31,214 nucleotides of DNA, taken from Desulfobacteraceae bacterium (GTDB lineage Bacteria > Desulfobacterota > Desulfobacteria > Desulfobacterales > Desulfosalsimonadaceae). The notes under the pieces are model-generated. The model was not told the origin of the DNA. It worked only from the letters and a program-made list of their open reading frames with translations, and did no database searches. Shown piece after piece: positions 16,421-24,491 of the stretch. The stretch is taken from assembly GCA_011389605.1 (NCBI GenBank), contig JAABTZ010000002.1, forward strand, positions 1-31,214, written 5' to 3'. How positions within the stretch are numbered: position 1 is the stretch's first letter; every line of letters begins with the position of its first letter. Both the position numbers and the translations under genes were made by a program.

Positions 16421-18409
16421 ATGAACAGGGTTCAGCGGCAACAGGGCAAATCGTTTTTTTTGGGCTTGCTTTCAGGTGCTGCCATTATCGGCTTGAGTCT
16501 GCTTTTTTTTAATGCAGTGTCTGTCAGCCCGGTTTATGCGCAAAACAGCGACACTCAGCAAGATCAGTCGGGCAGATATGTCTCCATTGATTTCAACGAT
16601 GTTGACATCAATGTTTTTATCAAATTTATAAGTGAACTCACGGGGCGCAATTTTATCGTGGACCAGCGGGTCAAGGGCAAGATCACGGTTATATCCCCGA
16701 CCCAGATTTCCGTGGATGAGGTCTACAAGGTCTTTGAATCCGTGCTGGACGTACACGGTTTTGCAACAGTGGATGCAGGAGAAATCACCAAGATAATTCC
16801 TGCGCCATATGCCAGGACCATGAGCATTGAAACCAAACTGGAAAGGGAGGCTGATTCATCCGAAGACAGGATTGTCACCCAGTTGATCCATTTAAAATAC
16901 GCAAATCCCGAGGAGGTCAAGCAGATATTTGCACCCCTTATTTCCAAAAGCAGCGTGATTCTTTCCTACGCCCCCACCAATCTTCTTATTGTCACTGATG
17001 TCTACTCCAATATCAAAAGACTGCTGCGTATCATAGATGCAATCGATACCCCCGGCACGGGCCGGGAAATTTTAATTCTTCCGGTTGAATATGCAGACGC
17101 AGAGGAAATGGTCAGGATTATTGGCTCTGTGTTTAACACGCCCCAGAGAGGCCGCCGGCCCGAGGATCAGAATATCACAGCCGTTGCTGACAGGCGGACC
17201 AATACTTTAGTGCTCCAGGCAAGTGAGCCTGATGTGCAAAGAATTCGAAGCCTTGTTGAAGCACTTGACAAGCAGATGCCCAAAGGCAAGGAAAGAATTC
17301 ATGTTTACTATCTTGAAAACGCCAAGGCTGAAGAGCTTGTGGCTGTTCTCCAGGAACTGCCTTCAAGGGAAGGCAGTGAAGAGGGCAAAAAAGAGGCGCC
17401 CCTGGTTTCCGACTCAGTGAAGCTAAAGGCTGACAAGGCAACCAACAGCCTGATTATCATGGCAGATCAGGATGATTACGATATTTTGAAATCAGTGATT
17501 GAAAAGCTCGATGTGCCAAGATCCATGGTTTATATAGAATGTCTGATCATGGAAGTGAGCAAGGACAAATCCTTTCGTCTGGGTGCGGAATGGCTGGCCG
17601 GAGGCGAAGCAAGCCACCAGGACCGGGAAGGCGTGTATGGCGGCGGTTTTTCAGGCGGGGCCATGGGCGGCGACAGGGGATACAATTTTACGGTTCCCCA
17701 GGTTCCCGGGGGCGGCGCATTACTGCCGCCGGGATTTGCCCTGGGGATTCTTGGTGAAAACATAGAGGTGGGCGGCATTTCCTTTCCCACCATCCGGGCC
17801 ATGATCCAGGCTTATAAAAAGGACCGGGATGTTCAGATCCTGTCAACACCCCAGATTCTGACAACAGACAACGAGACTGCCAAGATCCGGGTGGGGAAAA
17901 ATATTCCTTATCTCACCCGGGCAGCAACCGGGGAGACCAATTACAGCAATTACGAATATAAGGACGTGGGCATCATGCTTGAAATAACGCCACAGATCAA
18001 CAAGGATCGCAAAATACGCCTGGAACTGATCCAGGAAGTAACCAAGCTTGAAACCACCACTGACCAGTTCCAGCCCACAACTCTGAAACGAACCATTGAA
18101 ACCGTGGTGGAGGTCAATGACAAAAATACGGTTGTCATTGGAGGCCTGATTGATGAAAGCCTGTCTAAAACAGAATACAGGGTGCCGTGTGTGGGAAATA
18201 TTCCTGGTCTTGGGTGGCTGTTTAAGTCAATGGCAAGGGCCAATGAACAGACAAATTTGTTTGTATTTTTAACCCCCCAGGTCATGGCAGCCCCTGAAGA
18301 GGCTGCAGAATTTTATGAAAAAAGAAAAGATGAAATGCGCCAGGTTCCTGAAGAATCAATAAAGCTCTACGGCTCACCGAAAAATAACCTATCAGAAGAA
18401 CTCCGGTAA
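16421..18409 (+). CDS. gspD: T2SS outer-membrane secretin GspD
   Basis: GspD forms the 15-subunit outer-membrane channel. From ATG 16421 (GGGG at 16409–16412 upstream) it has 662 residues: a signal peptide ending near VYAQ (about 41), an N0 domain (about 50–130), N1 (about 149–215), N2 (about 217–290) and N3 (about 295–365). The secretin core (about 368–630) contains VPCVGNIPGLGWLFK near 590 and ends its barrel with TNLFVFLTPQVM. A short C-terminal tail of about 35 residues follows, which in other systems is a pilotin-binding site; no pilotin gene is seen here. A GTG at 16397 would add eight residues without benefit. The stop overlaps the gspE start (TAATG). Confidence 0.97.
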   Translation: MNRVQRQQGKSFFLGLLSGAAIIGLSLLFFNAVSVSPVYAQNSDTQQDQSGRYVSIDFNDVDINVFIKFISELTGRNFIVDQRVKGKITVISPTQISVDEVYKVFESVLDVHGFATVDAGEITKIIPAPYARTMSIETKLEREADSSEDRIVTQLIHLKYANPEEVKQIFAPLISKSSVILSYAPTNLLIVTDVYSNIKRLLRIIDAIDTPGTGREILILPVEYADAEEMVRIIGSVFNTPQRGRRPEDQNITAVADRRTNTLVLQASEPDVQRIRSLVEALDKQMPKGKERIHVYYLENAKAEELVAVLQELPSREGSEEGKKEAPLVSDSVKLKADKATNSLIIMADQDDYDILKSVIEKLDVPRSMVYIECLIMEVSKDKSFRLGAEWLAGGEASHQDREGVYGGGFSGGAMGGDRGYNFTVPQVPGGGALLPPGFALGILGENIEVGGISFPTIRAMIQAYKKDRDVQILSTPQILTTDNETAKIRVGKNIPYLTRAATGETNYSNYEYKDVGIMLEITPQINKDRKIRLELIQEVTKLETTTDQFQPTTLKRTIETVVEVNDKNTVVIGGLIDESLSKTEYRVPCVGNIPGLGWLFKSMARANEQTNLFVFLTPQVMAAPEEAAEFYEKRKDEMRQVPEESIKLYGSPKNNLSEELR

Positions 18410-20130
18410 TGAAACAACATTTGTCCGATATCCTCAGCCGGGATTTTGACGTAGATCAGCAAGATCTTGCCGAGGCAAGGCGTCTTGCAAAAGAGCAGAA
18501 TGCGCCTTTGTCCGAGGTCCTGCTAAAAAAAAAGATTTTAACCGAAAGCCAGCTGCTCCAGGCCTTTGGCCGGCTCTATGATTTGCCGTTCTGGGCCAAG
18601 CTTCCCCTTGATAATTTTGATACCGGGTTTGCCCGCAAGGTTCCCATCCAGTTTTTAAAAAAGTATGCCATGGTCCCAATTTGCCGTGCATGCGCACCGG
18701 ACAGTGAAGTTATGAGCAAGCAGGAGCGTCCCGTAATTGCCGTTAATGATCCCTCGGCTTTTCAGCCCCTGGACGATCTTGCCAGGCTTCTGGAAATAGA
18801 TGAATTCGATCTTGTTCTCTCTCCAAGGGATGCCATATATTCGGTTATCAACATGGCATTTGACAGCAGCCGGGATACAGCTGAACAGCTTGTCGCAGAC
18901 ATGGAGGAAAACGGCGGTGATATCATCAGCGAAATTGAAGAAACAGCTGACCTGCTCGATGATACAAGTGATGCCCCGATTATAAAGCTTGTAAACCACG
19001 TGATTTCCCAGTCTGTAAAAATAGGGGCCAGCGATATTCATATCGAACCGGAACAATACAGCTTAAAAATCAGGTACAGGGTGGACGGCATTCTCTATGA
19101 CATGTTAACCCCGCCCAAGTGGATGCAGGCCTCTCTTGTTTCCCGTATCAAGGTCATGTCCAGCATGAATATTGCCGAAAAGCGTCTTCCCCAGGACGGA
19201 CGTTTTGAGGTTAGAATCGGCAACCAGAGCATAGATGTCCGGGTTTCAACAATTCCGATCCAGTACGGGGAGCGGCTGGTTATGCGCCTGTTAAACAAGT
19301 CCGGTTCTTTGTTTAACCTGTCTGAACTCGGGCTGTCGCCGGAAAAGCTTGATAAGATACGACAGCTTATCAGCTATTCCCATGGCATCATACTGGTGAC
19401 CGGCCCTACTGGCAGCGGCAAAACCACGACTTTGTATGCGGTACTCTCCAGCCTTAATTCGCCGGATATAAACATAATAACCATTGAAGATCCGGTTGAA
19501 TACCAGCTTAAGGGCGTAAACCAGATTCAGGTGAATCCTAAAATAGAACTCACCTTTGCCCGGGGCCTGCGATCAATTGTGCGCCAGGACCCGGATGTGA
19601 TTCTCATCGGGGAGATGCGCGATCTTGAAACCGCTGAAATCGGCGTGCAATCAGCACTTACCGGGCACCTTGTTTTTTCCACCCTTCATACCAACGATTC
19701 CGCAAGCGCCATTACCCGCCTGGTGGACCTTGGAATAGAGCCGTTTTTGATATCTTCTTCTGTAATTGCAGTGATTGCACAAAGGCTTTTGCGGGTGCTG
19801 TGCAATGAGTGCAAACAGCCCTATGCCCCGGATAAAGCAACTCTGGAACGCCTGGGCCTGACCCCGGAACAGGCCGAAAATTCAGTGTTTTACCGGCCCG
19901 TAGGATGCAGCAGTTGCTTTAATAGCGGATACAGGGGCCGGGTGGCTATATATGAAATTTTGGAGTTAAAGCAGGAGCTCCAGAACCTGGTTCTAAAAAC
20001 CTATGATTCACACAGGATCAAAAATGAAGCAGTGCGTCTTGGCATGACCACCTTGTATCAAAATGGCATTGAAAAGGTGCTAAGCGGTGTTACAACCATT
20101 GAAGAGGTGCTGCGGGTGACCCAGAACTGA
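18409..20130 (+). CDS. gspE: T2SS assembly ATPase GspE
   Basis: GspE powers pseudopilus growth from the cytoplasmic side of the platform. This 573-residue protein has an N-terminal MshEN/T2SSE_N domain (about 1–150), then the RecA-like core. Walker A is at 332–339 (GPTGSGKT), the Asp box is ITIEDPVEY, Walker B is at 397–402 (VILIGE) and the His box is GHLVFSTLHTND. The zinc-binding tetracysteine typical of GspE/PilB assembly ATPases is present: Cys465-x2-Cys468 and Cys500-x2-Cys503. It overlaps gspD by one base. Last gene of the uninterrupted gsp run. Confidence 0.97.
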   Translation: MKQHLSDILSRDFDVDQQDLAEARRLAKEQNAPLSEVLLKKKILTESQLLQAFGRLYDLPFWAKLPLDNFDTGFARKVPIQFLKKYAMVPICRACAPDSEVMSKQERPVIAVNDPSAFQPLDDLARLLEIDEFDLVLSPRDAIYSVINMAFDSSRDTAEQLVADMEENGGDIISEIEETADLLDDTSDAPIIKLVNHVISQSVKIGASDIHIEPEQYSLKIRYRVDGILYDMLTPPKWMQASLVSRIKVMSSMNIAEKRLPQDGRFEVRIGNQSIDVRVSTIPIQYGERLVMRLLNKSGSLFNLSELGLSPEKLDKIRQLISYSHGIILVTGPTGSGKTTTLYAVLSSLNSPDINIITIEDPVEYQLKGVNQIQVNPKIELTFARGLRSIVRQDPDVILIGEMRDLETAEIGVQSALTGHLVFSTLHTNDSASAITRLVDLGIEPFLISSSVIAVIAQRLLRVLCNECKQPYAPDKATLERLGLTPEQAENSVFYRPVGCSSCFNSGYRGRVAIYEILELKQELQNLVLKTYDSHRIKNEAVRLGMTTLYQNGIEKVLSGVTTIEEVLRVTQN

Positions 20131-20140
20131 AAAGTGTTAA

Positions 20141-20166
20141 CGTTTTACGGCCCCATCTGGAATCAG
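20141..20166 (-). repeat. Family-1 repeat fragment H
   Basis: CGTTTTACGGCCCCATCTGG plus AATCAG is nearly identical to the right end and extra end module of copy B (336–356). It lies 10 bases after the gspE stop and 57 bases before the next start. No hairpin partner is nearby. It is the only family-1 trace within the T2SS gene block. Confidence 0.8.
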
Positions 20167-20223
20167 AAACAGCGGGGTAAACAGCTTTATACAAAGCCGC
20201 CTAAGTTGTATTGGAATAAATTC

Positions 20224-21144
20224 ATGAAATGGGCTCATGCTCTGTTTGCAGGTGTTATTGTGTTTTGCCTCTCAGCATTACCGCTGCAGGCCGGTCAGTG
20301 GTGCGTTACTCCTGATTCTGCCTACGGCTTTGCCGATCAACTTTTTGAAAAACAGGACTATGAAGCAGCTGCCACCGAATTTGCAAGATTTGTTCATTTT
20401 TTTCCTGATGATTCACGGGCTCCACATGCAGCCTTTAAGGCAGGCATGGCTTTTTTTTCCAATCAGCAATACAGATCGGCAATGGATGCCTTTGATAATG
20501 TGATAAAAAGGTTTTCCGCAAGCAACGATGCCCTGGAGTCCAGGTTCATGATCAGCCGGTGTTACCAGAAACTCAACGAAACTGATAACGCCCTTCGGAT
20601 TCTTCAGCAGATAATTGGCGAAACAAAAGACCGCCAGGTCAGGGACCGGGCCTTAAACAGCACAGGCTGGCTTCTTCTTGAAGCCGGCAATATATCCGGG
20701 GCAAGAAAGGCTTTTGGCTCAATTACCCGGGAGAATCAAAAACTCCACCATACCGGCTTAATCCTTTCAGCCATAGATGATCCCGGCAAAATAGAATACA
20801 AAAGCCCCCTGGCCGCGGGCATGATGTCTGTGGTGCCCGGGGGCGGGTATCTGTACACGGGCCGTTACCGGGAGTCAGGCGTTGCTTTTTTTCTGACCGC
20901 AGCTCTTGCGGCAGCATCCTGGCAGTGTTTTGACAAGGATCTGTCTGCTTTGGGAGCCATTACCGGTCTTGTGGGTCTGGGGTTTTATTCCGGCAGTATC
21001 GCAGGCGGCATCACCAGTGCTCACAAGTATAACCAGAGAGCAAGGCAGGGATTCATCCAAAAACTTAAGGCCGATCACGGGCCTGAGGTCTCCCTGCATT
21101 TTCAGCCCAAAGGTGCAATGCTTGCAATCCACTGTGCATTTTAA
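20224..21144 (+). CDS. Secreted TPR protein with C-terminal membrane segment, function unknown
   Basis: I do not recognise a named family. From ATG 20224 there are 306 residues: a signal peptide (residues 1–23, ending LPLQAG) and an N-terminal TPR-like array (about 30–165). The array includes ADQLFEKQDYEAAATEFARF, AFFSNQQYRSAMDAFDNVI and CYQKLNETDNALRILQQI, a style shared with YbgF/BamD-type envelope proteins. After about residue 195 comes a glycine-rich hydrophobic region (AAGMMSVVPGGGYLYTGRY, then about two membrane-spanning stretches). The PGGGYLYTGRY phrase resembles motifs of small membrane proteins with a short loop between helices. The frame opens further upstream (20134), but that part lies over a repeat fragment. 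It sits between gspE and a second ATPase, so a T2SS- or pilus-related envelope role is possible but unproven. Confidence 0.8.
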   Translation: MKWAHALFAGVIVFCLSALPLQAGQWCVTPDSAYGFADQLFEKQDYEAAATEFARFVHFFPDDSRAPHAAFKAGMAFFSNQQYRSAMDAFDNVIKRFSASNDALESRFMISRCYQKLNETDNALRILQQIIGETKDRQVRDRALNSTGWLLLEAGNISGARKAFGSITRENQKLHHTGLILSAIDDPGKIEYKSPLAAGMMSVVPGGGYLYTGRYRESGVAFFLTAALAAASWQCFDKDLSALGAITGLVGLGFYSGSIAGGITSAHKYNQRARQGFIQKLKADHGPEVSLHFQPKGAMLAIHCAF

Positions 21145-21149
21145 CAACA

Positions 21150-21157
21150 GGGGAAGG
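21150..21157 (+). promoter_or_regulatory. Ribosome binding site of the PilT-like ATPase gene
   Basis: GGGGAAGG lies 2–3 bases before the ATG at 21160, straight after the TPR gene stop at 21144. It supports this start and suggests co-transcription with the TPR gene. Confidence 0.55.
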
Positions 21158-21159
21158 CT

Positions 21160-22776
21160 ATGAATTCAAAAACAGGCAATACGGATAATAGGGATGCTTT
21201 TGTAAATATTCACAAGATGCGCTTCGGTGAGCTGATGATCCAGCTGGGGCTCATCAATCAGAAACAGCTTCAGGAAGCCTTAAAACGCCAGAGCCAGGTC
21301 AGCGAACATATAGGATCCATCCTTCTGGAACTGGGTTATATAAACATGGAGGACCTGCTTAATTTTTTAAGCTCCCAGTTTGGAGTGCGTGCGGTCAACC
21401 TGTTTGAAACCGATATTGAACCCCAGGTGCTAAAAACCATCCCACATAAAAAGGTCAGGGAAAAAAAAATTTTACCCGTTGCCCTTCAAGGCAATCAATT
21501 GACCCTGGCCATGGTCAATCCCAAGGATCTTATCACAATCAGTGAACTTGAATTTTCGCTTGGTAAAAAAATCGACCCGGTGGTTGTGCCGGCATTTATG
21601 ATGGAAGCAGCCATTGAGACTCTTGTGGCAAAGCCATCGGAAAGAATCCGGGGAAAAGAACTGGAAGAAAAATCCAGCCTTGGAAAAGAAAAAGTCAAAA
21701 GCGGTACAAAGCTGCCGGCTCTTTTGAAAAAGGCAGTAAGTGTAAATGCCAGCGACCTGATTTTAACCGCAGGAGCGCCGCCGTCACTGCGCATAGTCAA
21801 TGAGCTTCAGCGCCTGTCGAGCCCCGCTCTTACACCGGCTGACTGTGAAGCATACGCCCGGGAAATGATGCCGGACAATAAATGGAACGACTTTGTCGAC
21901 AACAGGGATGTTGATTTTTCGGTTACCTATCAGGGCATCGGGCGGTTTCGGGTCAATGCCTACAATCAGCGCAATTCCATTGCCCTTGCAATCCGGCCTG
22001 TGCTTGAGACCATCCCGTCACCCGAGCAGCTCAATTTGCCCCAATGGCTCCTGGATTTCGCGCTCAAGCCGTCTGGATTAATTATTGTCAGCGGACCGGC
22101 CGGGCACGGCAAATCAACAACCCTGTATGCCATGGTGGACATGATCAATAACCATAAACGTTATAACATCATCACCCTGGAAGACCCGGTTGAATACATG
22201 CACAAACATAAAAAAAGCAATATCAGCCAGCGGGAAGTGGGCGTGGATACGCCCACGTTTTATTCGGGTTTAAAATCCGTTCTTCGCCAGGCACCGGATG
22301 TGATTGTGGTAGGGGAGATGCGTGACAAGGAAAGTTTTGAAATTGCGCTTCAGGCATCTTACACGGGACATCTGGTAATTACCACCATGCATGCGGCAAA
22401 TTCCACTGTTGCCGTTGAAAATACAATTCAGATGTTTGAGCCTCACAAGCAGAACCTGATACGAATGATGCTGGCCGACTCCCTTATCGTTTCCCTGGCC
22501 CAGCGCCTTGTACCCCTTGGCAACAACAGCGGCCGGGTGCTTGCCCTGGAGCGCCTGATAAATTCATCCAGGATAAAAAACATTATCCGGGAAGCAAAGA
22601 TCCACCAGATCCGCAGTCAGATGCAACAGGGTACGGAGGACTTCACGTCAATTGATATAGAACTTGCAAATCTTTACAGAAAGGGCAGAATAAAGTTTGA
22701 GGACGGAATGATGCTTGCCAACGACAAGTCTCATTACCGGGAACTTGCAGAATCGAAAAGGCCTGCCGGCCATTGA
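21160..22776 (+). CDS. PilT-like secretion/retraction ATPase with MshEN domain
   Basis: This 538-residue ATPase has two parts. Residues 10–165 form an MshEN/T2SSE_N-type domain (MRFGELMIQLGLINQKQLQEAL; VALQGNQLTLAMVNPKDLITI), usual in assembly ATPases. The rest is a PilT-type core with Walker A at 312–319 (GPAGHGKS), Asp box ITLEDPVEYM, Walker B at 381–386 (VIVVGE) and His box GHLVITTMHAANS. A C-terminal RIKNIIREAK sequence aligns with the AIRNLIRE motif of PilT. The zinc tetracysteine of GspE is missing. PilT proteins drive pilus retraction; normal PilT (about 345 residues) lacks the N-terminal domain. It follows gspE and the TPR gene and converges on gspF. Whether it serves the T2SS or a type IV pilus elsewhere is open. 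Confidence 0.88.
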   Translation: MNSKTGNTDNRDAFVNIHKMRFGELMIQLGLINQKQLQEALKRQSQVSEHIGSILLELGYINMEDLLNFLSSQFGVRAVNLFETDIEPQVLKTIPHKKVREKKILPVALQGNQLTLAMVNPKDLITISELEFSLGKKIDPVVVPAFMMEAAIETLVAKPSERIRGKELEEKSSLGKEKVKSGTKLPALLKKAVSVNASDLILTAGAPPSLRIVNELQRLSSPALTPADCEAYAREMMPDNKWNDFVDNRDVDFSVTYQGIGRFRVNAYNQRNSIALAIRPVLETIPSPEQLNLPQWLLDFALKPSGLIIVSGPAGHGKSTTLYAMVDMINNHKRYNIITLEDPVEYMHKHKKSNISQREVGVDTPTFYSGLKSVLRQAPDVIVVGEMRDKESFEIALQASYTGHLVITTMHAANSTVAVENTIQMFEPHKQNLIRMMLADSLIVSLAQRLVPLGNNSGRVLALERLINSSRIKNIIREAKIHQIRSQMQQGTEDFTSIDIELANLYRKGRIKFEDGMMLANDKSHYRELAESKRPAGH

Positions 22777-22822
22777 GAAAACACCATGGTCTTTGCCGGT
22801 TGCAGCGCCGCCATGGACCGGG

Positions 22823-24052
22823 TCAGCCGATCATCTGGTTCATCTCAAATATTGGCAGGATTATGGATAAAACTATGAATCCAACCACAACAGCCATTAC
22901 CAGGATAATTGTGGGTTCGAGCATAGCCGTTAACCCCGAAACAGTGCTTTCCACCTCGTTTTCGTAAATATCTGCCATTTTTCCCAGCATGGCCTCAAGC
23001 TCCCCTGTGTTTTCACCCACCTGGATCATCTGAATGGCAATGTGCGGAAAAAACGGCGAGGTCTCCAGGGATTTGCCAAGCCCTCCGCCCTTTTCCACGT
23101 TGGCCGCAGCTGCTTCAATTGCCTCTGCTATCACCCGGTTGCCCACGATATTTTTTACTATATCCAACGCTGACATCAGGGGCACCCCGTTTTCCAGAAG
23201 GGAGCCAAGGGTGCGTGAAAAGCGCGCAACCGCCAGCTTGGTTTTCAGGCTGCCTGCAAGAGGGATGCGCAAAAATGTTTTATCAAGCCAGTATGCACCC
23301 TGTTTGGTTTTTTTTGCATGCCGCAGCCCGGCTGAAAGCACTACAATTATAAGAACAAGAATCCACCAGCCGGTTTTTAAAAAATTGCTTACACCTATAA
23401 GCAACCGGGTTGGCGCCGGCAGGGCCTGGTCCATGTCTGTAAAAATGGCTGTAATGCTTGGCACTATATAGGTCAGAAGAAACATCAGGATCAAAACACC
23501 AACTATCAGCATCAGGATGGGATAGGCCATGGCTGAGCGCACCCGGTTGGAAAGGGCCTGCTGGCGTTCAGTGATGTCCGCCAAACGGTTTAAGACCAGT
23601 TCCAGGGTTCCCGAGGATTCACCGGAACGTACCATATTGATGTAGATGGGAGAAAAGGTTTCCGGATACCTGGACAGGGCCGAGGCAAAGTCCGTGCCTT
23701 CTTCAATGGCATCTTTGATTTGGGAAAGTATCCGCTTTAAAACTTTGGATCTGGTCTGGGGGATTAAAGTATATATGGCTGATACCAGGGGAAATCCGGC
23801 CTGCAGAAGAGTCGCCAGCTGTCTGGTCATGATTGCAAGCTCGCCGGGCCGGACCCTGGAAGAAAGGGAGGGCAGCCATTGCTCAAGACGGCCGGTGCGT
23901 TTGGATGCTGTGCCATAGACCTCCCGTATGGAGACCGGGTATATCCGTGAGGCCCGCAGTTTCTGCCGGGCAGCCGACACGCTTTCCGCATCAATGATGT
24001 CGGTTACGGTTTTTCCTTTGACGTTTAATGCGTTATATTCGTATATGGGCAT
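22823..24052 (-). CDS. gspF: T2SS inner-membrane protein GspF
   Basis: GspF is the polytopic core of the T2SS platform, which contacts GspE. This 409-residue protein starts with MPIYEYNALNVKGKTVTDII and DAESVSAARQKLRASRIYPV, the standard GspF N-terminus. It has the two repeated T2SSF domains (about 70–193 and 272–395) with three membrane spans (near 170–190, 220–240 and 375–397). LATLLQAGFPL and LGSLLENGVPL are the matching phrases of the two halves. It is on the strand opposite the rest of the operon and beyond two extra genes. Convergent with the PilT-like ATPase gene: 46 bases separate the stops, with no clear terminator. A weak AAAGAG precedes the start. Confidence 0.95.
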   Translation of the reverse strand: MPIYEYNALNVKGKTVTDIIDAESVSAARQKLRASRIYPVSIREVYGTASKRTGRLEQWLPSLSSRVRPGELAIMTRQLATLLQAGFPLVSAIYTLIPQTRSKVLKRILSQIKDAIEEGTDFASALSRYPETFSPIYINMVRSGESSGTLELVLNRLADITERQQALSNRVRSAMAYPILMLIVGVLILMFLLTYIVPSITAIFTDMDQALPAPTRLLIGVSNFLKTGWWILVLIIVVLSAGLRHAKKTKQGAYWLDKTFLRIPLAGSLKTKLAVARFSRTLGSLLENGVPLMSALDIVKNIVGNRVIAEAIEAAAANVEKGGGLGKSLETSPFFPHIAIQMIQVGENTGELEAMLGKMADIYENEVESTVSGLTAMLEPTIILVMAVVVGFIVLSIILPIFEMNQMIG

Positions 24053-24079
24053 GACAGCTCTTTATATCCGGGCAAACTT

Positions 24080-24257
24080 GATGGAACCGTAAAAAGTCCA
24101 ATATCTGCGATACGCGTGATTTTTCAGAATTTCACGTACGGCTAAGTACGCTGCATTCTTCGAAATCGCGCAAGCCTTGATCTTGAATTTTTTACGGCCC
24201 TATTTGAAATCAGACTTTTTACTTTGCCGTCCGAAATCGACTTTTTACGAGACCATC
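24080..24257 (-). repeat. Family-1 long-hairpin repeat, copy I (iterated ends)
   Basis: The core is about 24080–24203, in reverse orientation, from GATGGAACCGTAAAAAGT to TTTTTTACGGCCCTATTT. The middle matches copy F at the tip (CGTACGGCTAAGTACG) and stem. To the right are two further end modules, CAGACTTTTTACTTTGCCGT and CGACTTTTTACGAGACCATC. The unit therefore carries three successive versions of the same terminal segment on one side. It fills the space between the divergent gspF and asd genes. Confidence 0.87.
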
Positions 24258-24361
24258 ACCTTTAAAAAAACCACTTCAACTTTTAATAGTATATATCAGC
24301 ATTTCAACCATATTTCAATGGCATTGCCGAGACGGTAAAATAGTAAAATGAAAAGCTCGCA

Positions 24362-24384
24362 GGCAATTGGCATATTAAATTGCC
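24362..24384 (+). promoter_or_regulatory. Inverted repeat upstream of the asd promoter
   Basis: GGCAATT (24362–24368) and AATTGCC (24378–24384) form perfect 7-base arms with a 9-base spacer. The right arm ends 2 bases before the −35 box. This is where an operator would lie, but no regulator can be named. Confidence 0.35.
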
Positions 24385-24386
24385 GG

Positions 24387-24414
24387 TTGACAAAAAATAG
24401 TGACGGCTTATAAC
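24387..24414 (+). promoter_or_regulatory. Sigma-70-type promoter of asd
   Basis: TTGACA (24387–24392, full consensus) and TATAAC (24409–24414, five of six) are 16 bases apart. Initiation would be near 24421, giving a leader of about 70 bases. This is the best promoter match I see in the window. Confidence 0.7.
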
Positions 24415-24440
24415 TAAAGTCCGTCTTTTACTTAACACTG

Positions 24441-24470
24441 CCTGTAAAAAAGACTTTTTACAGGCTCATC
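24441..24470 (+). promoter_or_regulatory. Perfect hairpin in the asd leader, derived from a family-1 end
   Basis: CCTGTAAAAA (24441–24450) and TTTTTACAGG (24455–24464) form a perfect 10-base stem with the loop AGAC. The following CTCATC gives the reverse-strand reading GATGAGCCTGTAAAAAGT, close to the family-1 end. It lies between the predicted transcription start and the ribosome binding site of asd, so it would be transcribed into the leader. An effect on translation or termination is possible but unproven. Confidence 0.55.
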
Positions 24471-24491
24471 AAATTTATAAGGAGAGTGAAA

